Counted from the stretch's first letter, positions 32,209 to 41,810 are shown. The stretch: DNA of 52,873 nt from PNAI01 sp035501735 (GCA_035501735.1 DATJVR010000093.1:1-52873); one strand, 5' to 3'. Notes: generated by a model not told the origin, from the letters alone. Program-made: numbers and translations.

Positions 32209-35200
32209 ATGAACGCGCTTATTGTGTTCGCATTGAAGCATCGCGTGTTGATGCTCGTTCTTTACCTCATGATTTTTGCCGGCGGCCTGATCGCCTTTCG
32301 GTTGCTCAACATCGAGGCCTATCCCGATCCGACACCGCCGATGGTTGATGTGGTGACCCAAAGTCCCGGTCTGTCTGCGGAGGAAATCGAGCGCTACATC
32401 ACCATTCCGATCGAAACGCAGACTGCGGCATTACGAAATCTGACATCGATCCGGACGATTTCATTGTACGGACTCTCGGATGTGAAGCTGCAATTCAGTT
32501 TCGATTTCACCTATGAAGAAGCGCTGCAACAGGTGCTCAATCGATTGTCGCAGCTTCCGACGCTACCGAACAATGCTCAGCCGCAAATATCGCCGGTCAG
32601 TCCTATCGGTGAGATTTATCGCTATCGTTTGAGCGGTCCGCCCGGCTACAGCGTGCTTGACCTGAAAACCTTACAAGACTGGGTGCTGCAGCGACGATTT
32701 CGCGCGGTACCGGGCGTCATCGACGTGACCGGCTGGGGCGGGAAGATCAAGACATTCGAACTGCAGGTCGATTTCAACAAGCTGATTGCCTATGGCCTGA
32801 CACTTTCCCAGGTCCTGCAAACACTCAACAACAGCAACATCAATGTCGGCGGCAATACCGTCAACATTGGTCCGCAATCCGCCGTCGTTCGTGGCGTCGG
32901 CCTGATCCGCTCGATTGATGACCTCAATAATACCATGCTGACTCAGACCAGCGGCAATCCGGTCCTTGTCAAGGATATCGCCAAGGTGGTGGTCGGCTAT
33001 CAACCGCGTCTCGGCATTGCCGGCAAGGACGACGCCGACGACATCGTACAGGGCATCGTATTGATGCGCCGTGGCGAGCAAAGCATGCCAACGATCAAAC
33101 GTGTCGAGCGAGAGGTCGAACGCATCAACAGTTCCGGCATACTGCCACCTGGCGTGCAAATTGAACGCATTTACGACCGCAAAGATCTCATCGACATCAC
33201 GACAAAAACCGTGTTGCACAACATGGTGTTCGGAATCGGACTGATCTTCCTGCTGCAATGGATGTTCCTTGGAAATCTTCGCAGCGCCATCATCGTCGGC
33301 GCAACCATACCGTTCGCACTGTTCTTCGCCATCGGCATTTTGGTATTGCGCGGAGAATCGGCCAATCTGCTCTCCGTCGGTGCCATCGATTTCGGCCTGA
33401 TCGTCGACGCCACAGTCATCATGGTCGAGAGCATTTTTCGCCGGCTGGCGCAACTTGCCGAATCGCGCGAGCGCGAAATGGGATTCGCTACCCCGCCCGG
33501 TCCCGGACTAATTGGCAAGCTGCTCGGTGTCTATCAGGCCGGAATAGACGTCAATCGGTCGATCTTTTTTGCCGCAGGGATCATCATCGCTGGCTTCATT
33601 CCGCTTTTCACGCTCAGCGGCGTGGAAGGTCACATCTTCGGGCCGATGGCGAAGACCTATGCCTATGCGCTCGCCGGCGGCTTGATCGCGACATTCACAG
33701 TAACGCCGGCGCTCAGCGCACTGCTGCTGCCCGAACATGTGCGCGAAACTGAGACCTGGGTGGTGCGAAAATTGCACAGCTACTACACGCCAGCGCTCAA
33801 CTACGCGATTTCGAACCAGCGTCTGATCCTTGCCGCCGCCATCCTCCTTATGGCGGTTGCATTTATGGCAGTGCGATCATTGGGCCTGGAATTTTTGCCG
33901 AAGCTGGAAGAAGGCAACCTTTGGATCCGCGCCACCATGCCTTCGACCATTTCGCTTGAAGAAGGCAACAGCTACGTCAACCGCATGCGACGCGTCATTC
34001 GCGATTTTCCAGAGGTCGAGTCTGTCGTTTCGCAACATGGCCGCCCCGATGATGGCACAGACGCCGCTGGCGCGTTCAATGCTGAATTCTTCGCTCCTCT
34101 CAAACCGTCCAATCAATGGAAATCCGGCTTGAGCAAGGACGAACTCACCAACAAGATCGTCACGCGCCTGCAAGCTGAGTTTCCCGGCGTCGAATTCAAT
34201 TTTTCGCAATATCTTCAGGATAACGTCGCCGAAGCGGTCTCCGGCGTGAAGGGTGAGAACTCGATCAAGCTCTTCGGCAATGATCTAAGGGCGCTGTTCG
34301 ACACTGCAAACAAAATTCGCACAGTATTGGCGACAGTGTCCGGCATCACCGACCTTGCGGTGTTCACTTCGCTCGGTCAACCGACAATCCAGATCGACAT
34401 CGACCGTGCCCGCGCCGCCCGTTATGGGCTGACGCCGGGCGACATCAACGCGACGATCCGTGTTGCCATTGGCGGCGACTCGGCGGGCGACCTTTACGAA
34501 CCAGGCAGTGACCGGCATTTTCCGATTGTCGTACGCCTTGCACCGCAATTCCGGCAAAACGCCGACGCCATTCAAAACCTGCGGATTGGCGTGCAGGGCC
34601 CGAACGGCATCAGTCAGATTCCTTTGAGTGAAGTCGCGACCGTAAAATTGGTCTCAGGCGCGTCCTACATTTATCGCGAGCAGCAGGAACGCTATCTGCC
34701 GATAAAATTCAGCGTGCGCGATCGCGACCTCGGCAGCGCGATTCAGGAGGCGCAAGCTAAGATTGCGCAGCAGGTCCATCTGCCCGTCGGTTCCCGCCTC
34801 GAATGGGTTGGTGAATTCGGTAACCTGCAGGATGCGATCGCACGGTTGAAAATCGTCGTGCCGTTGAGTCTGGGCCTGATCGCGCTGCTGTTGTGGATCA
34901 ACTTCGGCTCTGTGCCAGATACGTTGCTCGCGATGAGCGTCATACCGATGGCCATCATTGGCGGCATCATCGCACTGATCCTTACCGGCGTCCCGTTCAG
35001 TGTTTCGGCGGCGATAGGTTTCATTGCTTTGTTTGGGATTTCCGTGATGGACGGAATCATTATCCTCTCGCAATACAATCAGCTCATCGAAGCCGGCCTC
35101 GATCGCACACGCGCGGTGCTGCGCACCGGCGAGCTACAAATGCGACCTGTGCTGATGACCTGCGTGATTGCCGGCGCGGGACTACTGCCTGCTGCGCTGT

Positions 35201-35376
35201 CTTCGGGGATCGGTTCACAGGTTCAGAAGCCGCTCGCCATCGTTGTCGTGGGCGGGATGGTGCTCGCGCCCATTGTCATTCTAATCACATTACCGGTGTT
35301 GATCGCTCTGTTCTCACGCAGACCAGTAAACGCCGAGTCCGTTATATGGGCGGCTGATAATGCCCCGTCTGCCTGA
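32209..35376 (+). CDS. Heavy-metal-type RND efflux pump (CusA/CzcA-like)
   Basis: This is an inner-membrane proton-driven pump of 1055 residues, normal for the family. Helix 1 (VFALKHRVLMLVLYLMIFAG) and the two large periplasmic loops are present. The proton-relay acidic residues of the fourth helix are Asp394, Asp400 and Glu407 in AIDFGLIVDATVIMVES, the HME-RND signature. The C-terminal half has SVMDGIIILSQYNQ in place of the polar pattern of drug pumps. The methionine triad of the Cu/Ag pumps is not obvious, so zinc, cobalt or nickel, or another substrate, is as likely as copper. No outer-membrane channel gene accompanies it. The codon use is somewhat less GC-rich than its neighbours. Confidence 0.93.
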   Translation: MNALIVFALKHRVLMLVLYLMIFAGGLIAFRLLNIEAYPDPTPPMVDVVTQSPGLSAEEIERYITIPIETQTAALRNLTSIRTISLYGLSDVKLQFSFDFTYEEALQQVLNRLSQLPTLPNNAQPQISPVSPIGEIYRYRLSGPPGYSVLDLKTLQDWVLQRRFRAVPGVIDVTGWGGKIKTFELQVDFNKLIAYGLTLSQVLQTLNNSNINVGGNTVNIGPQSAVVRGVGLIRSIDDLNNTMLTQTSGNPVLVKDIAKVVVGYQPRLGIAGKDDADDIVQGIVLMRRGEQSMPTIKRVEREVERINSSGILPPGVQIERIYDRKDLIDITTKTVLHNMVFGIGLIFLLQWMFLGNLRSAIIVGATIPFALFFAIGILVLRGESANLLSVGAIDFGLIVDATVIMVESIFRRLAQLAESREREMGFATPPGPGLIGKLLGVYQAGIDVNRSIFFAAGIIIAGFIPLFTLSGVEGHIFGPMAKTYAYALAGGLIATFTVTPALSALLLPEHVRETETWVVRKLHSYYTPALNYAISNQRLILAAAILLMAVAFMAVRSLGLEFLPKLEEGNLWIRATMPSTISLEEGNSYVNRMRRVIRDFPEVESVVSQHGRPDDGTDAAGAFNAEFFAPLKPSNQWKSGLSKDELTNKIVTRLQAEFPGVEFNFSQYLQDNVAEAVSGVKGENSIKLFGNDLRALFDTANKIRTVLATVSGITDLAVFTSLGQPTIQIDIDRARAARYGLTPGDINATIRVAIGGDSAGDLYEPGSDRHFPIVVRLAPQFRQNADAIQNLRIGVQGPNGISQIPLSEVATVKLVSGASYIYREQQERYLPIKFSVRDRDLGSAIQEAQAKIAQQVHLPVGSRLEWVGEFGNLQDAIARLKIVVPLSLGLIALLLWINFGSVPDTLLAMSVIPMAIIGGIIALILTGVPFSVSAAIGFIALFGISVMDGIIILSQYNQLIEAGLDRTRAVLRTGELQMRPVLMTCVIAGAGLLPAALSSGIGSQVQKPLAIVVVGGMVLAPIVILITLPVLIALFSRRPVNAESVIWAADNAPSA

Positions 35377-35513
35377 TCAACTGCTGTTGGGCAAAGAGCG
35401 GACCTGATGAAATCGTGACGCGATTTCGACTTTGTGACCCGTCTCGGCCATCGCGTCGCCTGACGCGGCTCTTCCGCGATCGCAGTCGAAGCGGATCGGC
35501 GAGTGACACGTTC

Positions 35514-36950
35514 TCATTCATCCTTCGCCACGTCCTGCCCGACGAACGCGATGCGGATCATGTTGGTCGCGCCCGGCGTACCGAGCGGCAGGCCAGCGAC
35601 GATGAGGACGCGCCGCCCCGGCTTGGCAAATCCGTCCTTGAAGGCAAGGCGGCACGCGCGATTCACCATGTCGTCCTGGTCATGCGCGTCTTCCGCCACC
35701 ACGCAATGCACGCCCCAGACCGCCGACAGTTTCCGGCCGGTTCCGATGTTCGGCGAGATCGCCACGATCGGCGCCTGCGGCCGCTCGCGCGCGACCCGCA
35801 GACCCGTTGCACCCGAACTCGTCCAGCAGATGATCGCCGAGAGATCGAGCGTGTCGGCGATCTGCCGCGCAGCGGCGGCGATGGCGTCGGCACCGGTGGC
35901 CTCGGGCTCGGCGTGATGCGCCTGCATGATGGTGCGATAGCCTTCCTCGCTTTCCACCTCTTCGGCGATCCGGTTCATCGTGGCGACCGCTTCGATCGGA
36001 TACTGGCCGGCCGCCGATTCGGCGGACAGCATCACGGCATCCGCGCCGTCGAAAATCGCGGTGGCGACGTCGGAAACCTCGGCCCGCGTCGGCACCGGGC
36101 TGGAAATCATGGACTCCAGCATCTGCGTCGCCACCACCACCGGCTTGCCGGCGCGGCGCGAATTCCTCACGATCTGCTTCTGGATTCCCGGGACTTTTTC
36201 CAGCGGCATTTCCACCCCGAGGTCGCCGCGCGCCACCATCAGCGCATCGGTGACGTCGATGATTTCATCGAGCCGGTTCACCGCCTGCGGCTTCTCGATC
36301 TTGGCCATCACCGCAGCGCGTCCGCGCGTGATTTTTTTCGCTTCCGCGATGTCGTCCGGTCGCTGGATGAACGACAGGCCGACCCAGTCGATGCCGGCAT
36401 CGAGCGCGGCCTCAAGATCGGAGCGGTCTTTCGGCGCGAGTGCGGAAAACGGCAAAGTGCTGTCGGGCAGGCTCACGCCCTTGCGGTCGGAAAGCTTTCC
36501 GCCGACTTCGACGCGCGCCACGATCCTCTGCTTGCTCGCCTCCTCGACAATCAGGCGGATCTTGCCGTCGTCGAGCAGCATCGTGTGTCCCGGCTCTACG
36601 CCGGCAAAGATTTCCGCATGCGGCAGCTGCACGCGCTGGGAATCGCCCGGCGTCGAATCGCCGTCGAATGTGAACCTCTCGTCCTTCACCAGCATCGCCG
36701 CGCCGCCGGTGAAACCGCCGACCCTGAGCTTCGGCCCCTGCAGATCGACCAGAATTCCGATCGGGCGATTCTCTTCGCTTTCCAGCGCGCGGATCGTGGT
36801 GACGAGTTCGCGCATGCGGTCATGCGGCGTATGGCTCATGTTGATGCGGAAGACATCGGCGCCTGCTTCGAACAGCCGCGCGATCACCGACCGGCTGGAC
36901 GATGCAGGACCGAGCGTGGCCACGATCTTGGTCCGTCGCAGACGTCTCAT
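35514..36950 (-). CDS. pyk: Pyruvate kinase
   Basis: This glycolytic enzyme converts phosphoenolpyruvate and ADP to pyruvate and ATP; it has 478 residues, the usual length. The start MRRLRRTKIVATLGPASSS and the RINMSHTPHDRMRE block carry the substrate-binding Arg and Ser/His. GILVDLQGPKLRVG, AAVMAKIEKPQAV with the catalytic Lys in the K-I-E signature, ALMVARGDLGVEMP and MLESMISSPVPTRAEVSDVA follow in order, and the effector domain closes with PNIGTGRKLSAVWGVHCV. The ATG overlaps the stop of the DUF1036 gene by four bases (ATGA). With the upstream glycerate 2-kinase it completes the path from glycerate to pyruvate. Confidence 0.97.
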   Translation of the reverse strand: MRRLRRTKIVATLGPASSSRSVIARLFEAGADVFRINMSHTPHDRMRELVTTIRALESEENRPIGILVDLQGPKLRVGGFTGGAAMLVKDERFTFDGDSTPGDSQRVQLPHAEIFAGVEPGHTMLLDDGKIRLIVEEASKQRIVARVEVGGKLSDRKGVSLPDSTLPFSALAPKDRSDLEAALDAGIDWVGLSFIQRPDDIAEAKKITRGRAAVMAKIEKPQAVNRLDEIIDVTDALMVARGDLGVEMPLEKVPGIQKQIVRNSRRAGKPVVVATQMLESMISSPVPTRAEVSDVATAIFDGADAVMLSAESAAGQYPIEAVATMNRIAEEVESEEGYRTIMQAHHAEPEATGADAIAAAARQIADTLDLSAIICWTSSGATGLRVARERPQAPIVAISPNIGTGRKLSAVWGVHCVVAEDAHDQDDMVNRACRLAFKDGFAKPGRRVLIVAGLPLGTPGATNMIRIAFVGQDVAKDE

Positions 36951-37489
36951 CGGCTGGGATTTCCTGGCAGTGGACCGATCGGCAGGCCCTGTCGGCCGGG
37001 CAGTATCGGGATGGTTTGCAGGCCCGTTCCCGCCGGGGTCTGCGCTTGCTGCGGCGTATCGGTGAGCTGGACCGTCCAGGACCGCTGCTCGCCGGTATCG
37101 ATTTCGTAAAATCCGGTTCGGTCATAGCCGCGCGCCAGGCAGTCTTCAATGCCCGAGATTTTGAATTCCTTCTCGCGCGTGCACATGAAGGCCTTTCCGG
37201 CCCATTCGCCGCCTTTGTCGTAGTCGACCGCATAGAGGTAGTAAAATCGTGCGGCCAGGGTTCCCTTGAGCACGGCCTCGCAGCCGTGCGGCGGCAGATT
37301 CCACCAGCCTTCGGTGATCCAGTTGCCCTCGTTGTCCTTGTATCCGATCGCGACGCCCACACGGCCGTTCGTGCCGTTGCACAATTGCAGATCGGCGCGC
37401 GCTGCCGTTGCGCCCGGCAACGAAACGCTCGCAAGGACGAGCCCGCACGCCGCGACGACGCCGATGCATCGAAACATGGAAAGTTGCAT
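36947..37489 (-). CDS. Exported DUF1036-domain protein
   Basis: This is a 180-residue periplasmic protein. From MQLSMFRCIGVVAACGLVLA the signal peptide ends near AARAD; an in-frame start 19 codons further upstream would spoil it. The DUF1036 domain holds LQLCNGTNGRVGVAIGYKDN, EGWWNLPPHGCEAVLKG, YLYAVDYDKGGEWAGKAFMC and REKEFKISGIEDCLARGYDR, with four conserved cysteines likely in disulfides. The C-terminal tail is Gln/Pro/Gly-rich. The domain has no known reaction. Its gene is joined to pyruvate kinase by a four-base overlap, an arrangement I recall from other Hyphomicrobiales, so the pairing looks ancient. Confidence 0.92.
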   Translation of the reverse strand: MQLSMFRCIGVVAACGLVLASVSLPGATAARADLQLCNGTNGRVGVAIGYKDNEGNWITEGWWNLPPHGCEAVLKGTLAARFYYLYAVDYDKGGEWAGKAFMCTREKEFKISGIEDCLARGYDRTGFYEIDTGEQRSWTVQLTDTPQQAQTPAGTGLQTIPILPGRQGLPIGPLPGNPSR

Positions 37490-37542
37490 CAGACCTGCGT
37501 TCTCAACGCCCTTCTGTTCGACCGCGCATGTCTCGAAATACC

Positions 37543-38868
37543 TCAACCCCTGTCGACGAGTATGGCCCGGAAGTCGTTGACATTGGTGCAGGTCGGTCCG
37601 GTTCTGAGCAGGTCGTTGAGTTGTTCGAAAAATCCGGTTGAATCATTATCGGCAAGAAACGCGGCCGGATCGAGGCCGATTCCGCGCGCCCGCGGGATTG
37701 TCGCGCCGTCGATGAAGGCGCCGGCGGGATCGTCGGCCGCGCCCGCCCCGCCGTCGGTTCCGTCAGTGTCCGCCACAAGCGCCGAAATCCCCGGCGTGCC
37801 GTCGAGCGCGAGCGCCAGCGCCAGCGCATATTCCTGATTGGGTCCGCCCCGGCCCTTGCCCTTGATCGTGACGGTCAGTTCCCCGCCCGACAGCAAGACG
37901 ATGCGCCGGCCTTGCGCCGCATATTCACGCGCAATTTTCGCATGCTTTGCGGCCACCTCGCGCGCTTCGCCTTCGATCCGGTCGCCGAGAAATTCGCATT
38001 CGTAACCCGCATTCCGCACCGCGGACTCCACGGCGCGGAAGGCATCGAGCGGCCGTGCGATCAGGCGGAATTCGGTCAGCGAAAAAATCGGATCGCTCGG
38101 CTTGGGCGTTTCGTTGGCCGGATCGGAGAGCGCCCGCATGACCGACTCCGGCGGATTGAGGTTGTAGCGCTGCAGCACGGAGCGCGCATAATGCAGCGTC
38201 GTGGGATCGCCGACGGTCGGTCCGGAGCCGATCACGGTCGGACTGTCGCCCGGCACATCCGAAATCGCGAGCGTAAGCACGCGGCCCGGCTGTGCGCGCA
38301 ACGCGAGCCGTCCGCCCTTGATGCGCGAGAGATGCTTGCGCACCGCATTGATCTCGACGATCGTCGCGCCGCTCTTGAGCAAGGCGCGAGTCAAAGCTTG
38401 TTTGTCGGCAAGCTCGACGCCCGGCACCGGTGCGATCCAGTTGGCCGAAGCGCCGCCCGAGATCATCACCAGCACGATGTCGTCGCGTTTCGCGTAACCC
38501 GCGATTTCGAGCGCGCGATTGGCGGCAAGCAATCCGGTAGCGTCCGGTATCGGATGACCGGCTTCGATCATCGCGACTTTGCGTGTCGGCCGTCCGTAGC
38601 CGTGCCGCGTGACCGCGATGCCGGCGATGCGGTTGGCGGGAAATTGCAACTTGTCGAGGTAATGGCGCTCCGCCACTTCGGTCATCGCACCGGCCGCCTT
38701 GCCCGCGGCGAGCACAATGATCCGGCTCGATTTCTTCGGAACCGGCAGATGCGCGGGCAGGCAATTCGTCGGATGTGCGGTGGCCACAGCCGTGAGGAAC
38801 AACTCGCGCAGGAAAGCGCGCTTGTTCACGATCGCCCCGCCGCTTGGCGATTCCGTTGTCAATGACAT
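37543..38868 (-). CDS. Glycerate 2-kinase (GckA/TtuD-like, MOFRL family)
   Basis: This is an ATP-dependent kinase of D-glycerate to 2-phosphoglycerate, 441 residues. The N-terminal domain has IIVLAAGKAAGAMTEVAE, VLVMISGGASANWIAPVPG, and the loop NAVRKHLSRIKGGRLA; SDVPGDSPTVIGSGPTVGDP is the family signature. The MOFRL C-terminal domain shows GGPNQEYALALALAL and VADTDGTDGGAGAADDPAG. Older annotation calls this family hydroxypyruvate reductase (TtuD). It is the first gene of a leftward run with DUF1036 and pyruvate kinase. The product enters lower glycolysis, so the grouping makes metabolic sense for growth on glycerate, glyoxylate-derived or tartrate-derived carbon. Confidence 0.92.
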   Translation of the reverse strand: MSLTTESPSGGAIVNKRAFLRELFLTAVATAHPTNCLPAHLPVPKKSSRIIVLAAGKAAGAMTEVAERHYLDKLQFPANRIAGIAVTRHGYGRPTRKVAMIEAGHPIPDATGLLAANRALEIAGYAKRDDIVLVMISGGASANWIAPVPGVELADKQALTRALLKSGATIVEINAVRKHLSRIKGGRLALRAQPGRVLTLAISDVPGDSPTVIGSGPTVGDPTTLHYARSVLQRYNLNPPESVMRALSDPANETPKPSDPIFSLTEFRLIARPLDAFRAVESAVRNAGYECEFLGDRIEGEAREVAAKHAKIAREYAAQGRRIVLLSGGELTVTIKGKGRGGPNQEYALALALALDGTPGISALVADTDGTDGGAGAADDPAGAFIDGATIPRARGIGLDPAAFLADNDSTGFFEQLNDLLRTGPTCTNVNDFRAILVDRG

Positions 38869-39071
38869 TTTTACTGCACCGAGGGCTGCCCTCCTCTAGT
38901 CGATAGTGCTTATAATGGCCTTAAAGAAGAATCCATGGGTGGACCATACCACCTTTGGGGCGACAGCTTCACAGCATCTACTAGGCAGCGGGTAGGTCAG
39001 CGGCCGACTCGCGCGGCAGTGGGCAGCGCCTGCCTATTGTTCCGTCGCTCATGGAGGAAAGGGAGATACGA

Positions 39072-39530
39072 ATGGCGACCATTGCATTTACGATCAACAA
39101 CAAGCCGGCAAGCGTGGAGGTCGAGCCCGACACTCCGCTGCTTTGGGTCGTTCGCGAGCATTTGAAGCTCACCGGCACAAAATTCGGCTGCGGCTCCGGC
39201 TTGTGCGGAGCCTGCACGGTTCACCTCAACGGCAAGGCCGTTCGCTCCTGCCAGCAGCAGATGTCTCAAGTGGCCGGCAAGCGCGTGACCACGATCGAGG
39301 GTCTTTCGCCCAACGGCAGCCATCCGCTGCAGCGCGCCTGGATCGCCGAGCAGGTGCCGCAATGCGGCTATTGCCAGTCCGGCCAGATCATGCAGGCCGC
39401 GGACCTTTTGGCGCGCCTCAAGACGCCGACGCGCGAGGACATCGTCGCCCACATGGATGGCAACATCTGCCGTTGCGGAACCTATCCGCGCATCATTCGC
39501 GCCATAGAGCGCGCGGCGCAGGAGGGCTGA
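39072..39530 (+). CDS. iorA: 2Fe-2S subunit of an IorA-type molybdenum hydroxylase
   Basis: This is the small iron-sulfur subunit, 152 residues. The plant-ferredoxin-like cluster is held by Cys40, Cys45, Cys48 and Cys60 in FGCGSGLCGACTVHLNG and VRSC. The second cluster, near the molybdenum site, uses Cys98, Cys101, Cys133 and Cys135 in QCGYCQSGQ and NICRCGTYPR. GGGAGATACGA precedes the ATG of MATIAFTINNKPASVEV; an earlier in-frame ATG is disfavoured. The large subunit starts three bases after its stop. As in isoquinoline 1-oxidoreductase, the pair has no FAD subunit, so electrons must go to another carrier. Confidence 0.93.
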   Translation: MATIAFTINNKPASVEVEPDTPLLWVVREHLKLTGTKFGCGSGLCGACTVHLNGKAVRSCQQQMSQVAGKRVTTIEGLSPNGSHPLQRAWIAEQVPQCGYCQSGQIMQAADLLARLKTPTREDIVAHMDGNICRCGTYPRIIRAIERAAQEG

Positions 39531-39533
39531 GCC

Positions 39534-41747
39534 ATGAATAAGCCCGTCAAGCAGAACAAATTCGAAGTCTCCCGCCGCGGATTCGTCGCCGGCGCTACCG
39601 GTCTGACGTTTTCCTTCGCGCTCGGCGCCGATCTCACCGGCCGTCTCGCCGAGGCGCTTGCTGCCGACGGCGCCAGGCTCAATGCCTACGTCACCATCGG
39701 CACCGACGGCACGGTCACCATCGTGTGTCCGGCCGCCGAGATGGGGCAGGGCGTGCTGACATCGCTGCCGCTGATTCTCGCCGAAGAGCTCGACGTCGAC
39801 TGGTCCAAGGTCAAGACCGAATTCGCGCCGGCCAATCCCAGGCTCTACGGCAACCACCACGAATTGTTCCACGGTGCCCAGATCACGGCGGGGAGCGTTT
39901 CGGTGCCGGGTTATTTCAAGCCGCTGCGCCTTGCCGGCGCTCAGGCGCGCCGCGTGCTGATCGATAACGTTGCCGAGCAATGGAAAGTGCCCGCGGCCGA
40001 GCTTTCGACCGACCGCGGTTTTGTGATCCACCGAAAGTCCGGCCGGCGCATCAGCTATGGCGAGGTGGCGAAATTCGCCAAGGCTCCCGCCGAGCCACCC
40101 CCCATCACCGAGGACGATCTCAAGAAACCGTCGCAATTCAGGCTGATCGGGCGGCGAGAAATCGGCCGTGTGGACGTCCCGTCCAAGACCAACGGCACCG
40201 CCCAATACGGCATGGATGTGCAGGTTCCCGGCATGATCTACGCGTCCGTGCTGGAGGCGCCGCTTGAAGGCTCCAAGGCGCAGATCGCCAACATGGACGA
40301 TGTCGCCAAGATCAAGGGCGTGACCAAGGTCATACCGCTTCCCTTCGGCGTTGCCGTGCTTGGCGATACCGTCGAGGCGACGAGGGCCGGCCGCAACGCG
40401 CTCAAGGTGACGTGGGACAACAGCGGCGCCACCGCCGCCCAAACCGACTCGGTCAAGTCAAAGGAGGACTACGCGAAACAGGGCAAGGACCCGAACGCCA
40501 AGGCGATCGCCGAATACAAGGTGGGCGACGCCGCCACGGCGCTCAACCGCGCGCCTATCGTGGTGGAAGCGGCCTATTGGTCGGAGTATTGCTATCACGC
40601 CCAGATGGAGCCGATGAACGCGGTGGCGAAGGTCTCGGAGGACGGCCAGTCAGCCGAAATCTGGACCGGCACGCAGTTCGGCGCGCTCGCCGCCGGCATC
40701 ATCGCGGGAATCCTCAAGACCACGCCCGACAAGATCAAGGTCCATCAGCAAATGCTGGGCGGCGGTTATGGCCGGCGCATCTGGCCGGACGCGGCCATCC
40801 AGGCCACGATCCTGTCCAACATCACCAAGAAGCCGGTGAAGCTCATCCTGACGCGCGAGGACGATGTCACCGCCGCGCGTCCACGGCCCATGACCCATCA
40901 CGTGCTCAAGGCCGCAGTCGAGAGGGGCACGCTGGTTGGCTGGCACCATCGCCTGGTGTCGGAGAACGTCGATGCCGTTGCCGCCCCGCCGCGCTTCCAG
41001 GCGACCGGCGGCAAGGATTACATCGGCGCGCGCGGCCTCGATCAGGCGAACTACGCGATCCCCAACGTGACGGCCGAGTATGTGCGCGAGATTCGCGGCA
41101 TGCGCGTCCACGCCTGGCGCGGCATCGGTTCGGGCTACAACAAGTTCGCCGCCGAAGCGTTCCTCGACGAAGTCGCCTATGCGATGGACAAGGACCCGCT
41201 CGACTTCCGGCTGCAACTGACCAAGGTCTATCCGCGCGCCAACGCCGTGATCAGGGCGGTTGCCGAAATGTCGAGCTTCAGGCTCAAGCGCCCGGGCCGC
41301 GGCCTGGGCATTGCATTCTCCGACTATCATGGCACCTACTCGGCGGGCGTCGCGGAAGTGTCGCTCGACCGCAAGACCGGCAAGATCAGGGTGCATAATT
41401 ACTGGGTCGCCGTTGACCCGGGCCTGGTCATCCAGCCGGACCATGTCCATGGCCAGCTCGAGAGCGCGGTTGTCTACGGTCTGAGTGCGGCGCTGCTCGA
41501 GGAGCTGTCGGTGAAGGGCGGCGCCATTCAGCAGACGAATTTCAACGACTACCAGGTGCTGCGCATGAGCGATCTACCGGAGATCCACACCCGCATCGTG
41601 GCCTCCGACAATCCGCCGACCGGCATGGGCGAAATCGGTGTCTGCGCGGTCGCCCCCGCCATCTCCAACGCGGTGTTTGCGCTCACCGGCAAGCGGCTCC
41701 GCCACCTGCCGATGTCGCCGGAACGCGTGAAGACCGCGCTGGCCTGA
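39534..41747 (+). CDS. iorB: Molybdopterin-binding subunit of an IorB-type hydroxylase, Tat-exported
   Basis: This is a catalytic subunit of 737 residues, in the usual range for the IorB/aldehyde-oxidoreductase family. It has a twin-arginine signal, EVSRRGFVAGATGLTFSFAL, so the complex is exported folded with its small partner. Cofactor-binding blocks include AAEMGQGVLTSLPLILAEEL, MLGGGYGRRIWPDAAIQA and RGMRVHAWRGIGSGYNKFA. Near the end is the active-site Glu700 in PPTGMGEIGVC. The substrate could be an N-heterocycle or an aldehyde. No CoxS/XdhC maturation factor or cytochrome partner is adjacent, so the electron acceptor is missing from the window. A terminator follows. Confidence 0.93.
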   Translation: MNKPVKQNKFEVSRRGFVAGATGLTFSFALGADLTGRLAEALAADGARLNAYVTIGTDGTVTIVCPAAEMGQGVLTSLPLILAEELDVDWSKVKTEFAPANPRLYGNHHELFHGAQITAGSVSVPGYFKPLRLAGAQARRVLIDNVAEQWKVPAAELSTDRGFVIHRKSGRRISYGEVAKFAKAPAEPPPITEDDLKKPSQFRLIGRREIGRVDVPSKTNGTAQYGMDVQVPGMIYASVLEAPLEGSKAQIANMDDVAKIKGVTKVIPLPFGVAVLGDTVEATRAGRNALKVTWDNSGATAAQTDSVKSKEDYAKQGKDPNAKAIAEYKVGDAATALNRAPIVVEAAYWSEYCYHAQMEPMNAVAKVSEDGQSAEIWTGTQFGALAAGIIAGILKTTPDKIKVHQQMLGGGYGRRIWPDAAIQATILSNITKKPVKLILTREDDVTAARPRPMTHHVLKAAVERGTLVGWHHRLVSENVDAVAAPPRFQATGGKDYIGARGLDQANYAIPNVTAEYVREIRGMRVHAWRGIGSGYNKFAAEAFLDEVAYAMDKDPLDFRLQLTKVYPRANAVIRAVAEMSSFRLKRPGRGLGIAFSDYHGTYSAGVAEVSLDRKTGKIRVHNYWVAVDPGLVIQPDHVHGQLESAVVYGLSAALLEELSVKGGAIQQTNFNDYQVLRMSDLPEIHTRIVASDNPPTGMGEIGVCAVAPAISNAVFALTGKRLRHLPMSPERVKTALA

Positions 41748-41767
41748 CCGCGCTTGAATGTTTTGAG

Positions 41768-41805
41768 CCCGCCGTGTCCTGCGGGACGCGGCGGGTTTGT
41801 TTTTC
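41768..41805 (+). terminator. Intrinsic terminator after iorB
   Basis: A GC-rich stem (CCCGCCG / CGGCGGG, with an inner GTCC / GGAC) is followed by TTTGTTTTT. It ends the iorAB transcript. Confidence 0.88.
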
Positions 41806-41810
41806 ACGCG

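Noticed and set aside
35415..37109. Rightward open frame of 564 codons
   Set aside because: It is antisense to pyruvate kinase; no family features.
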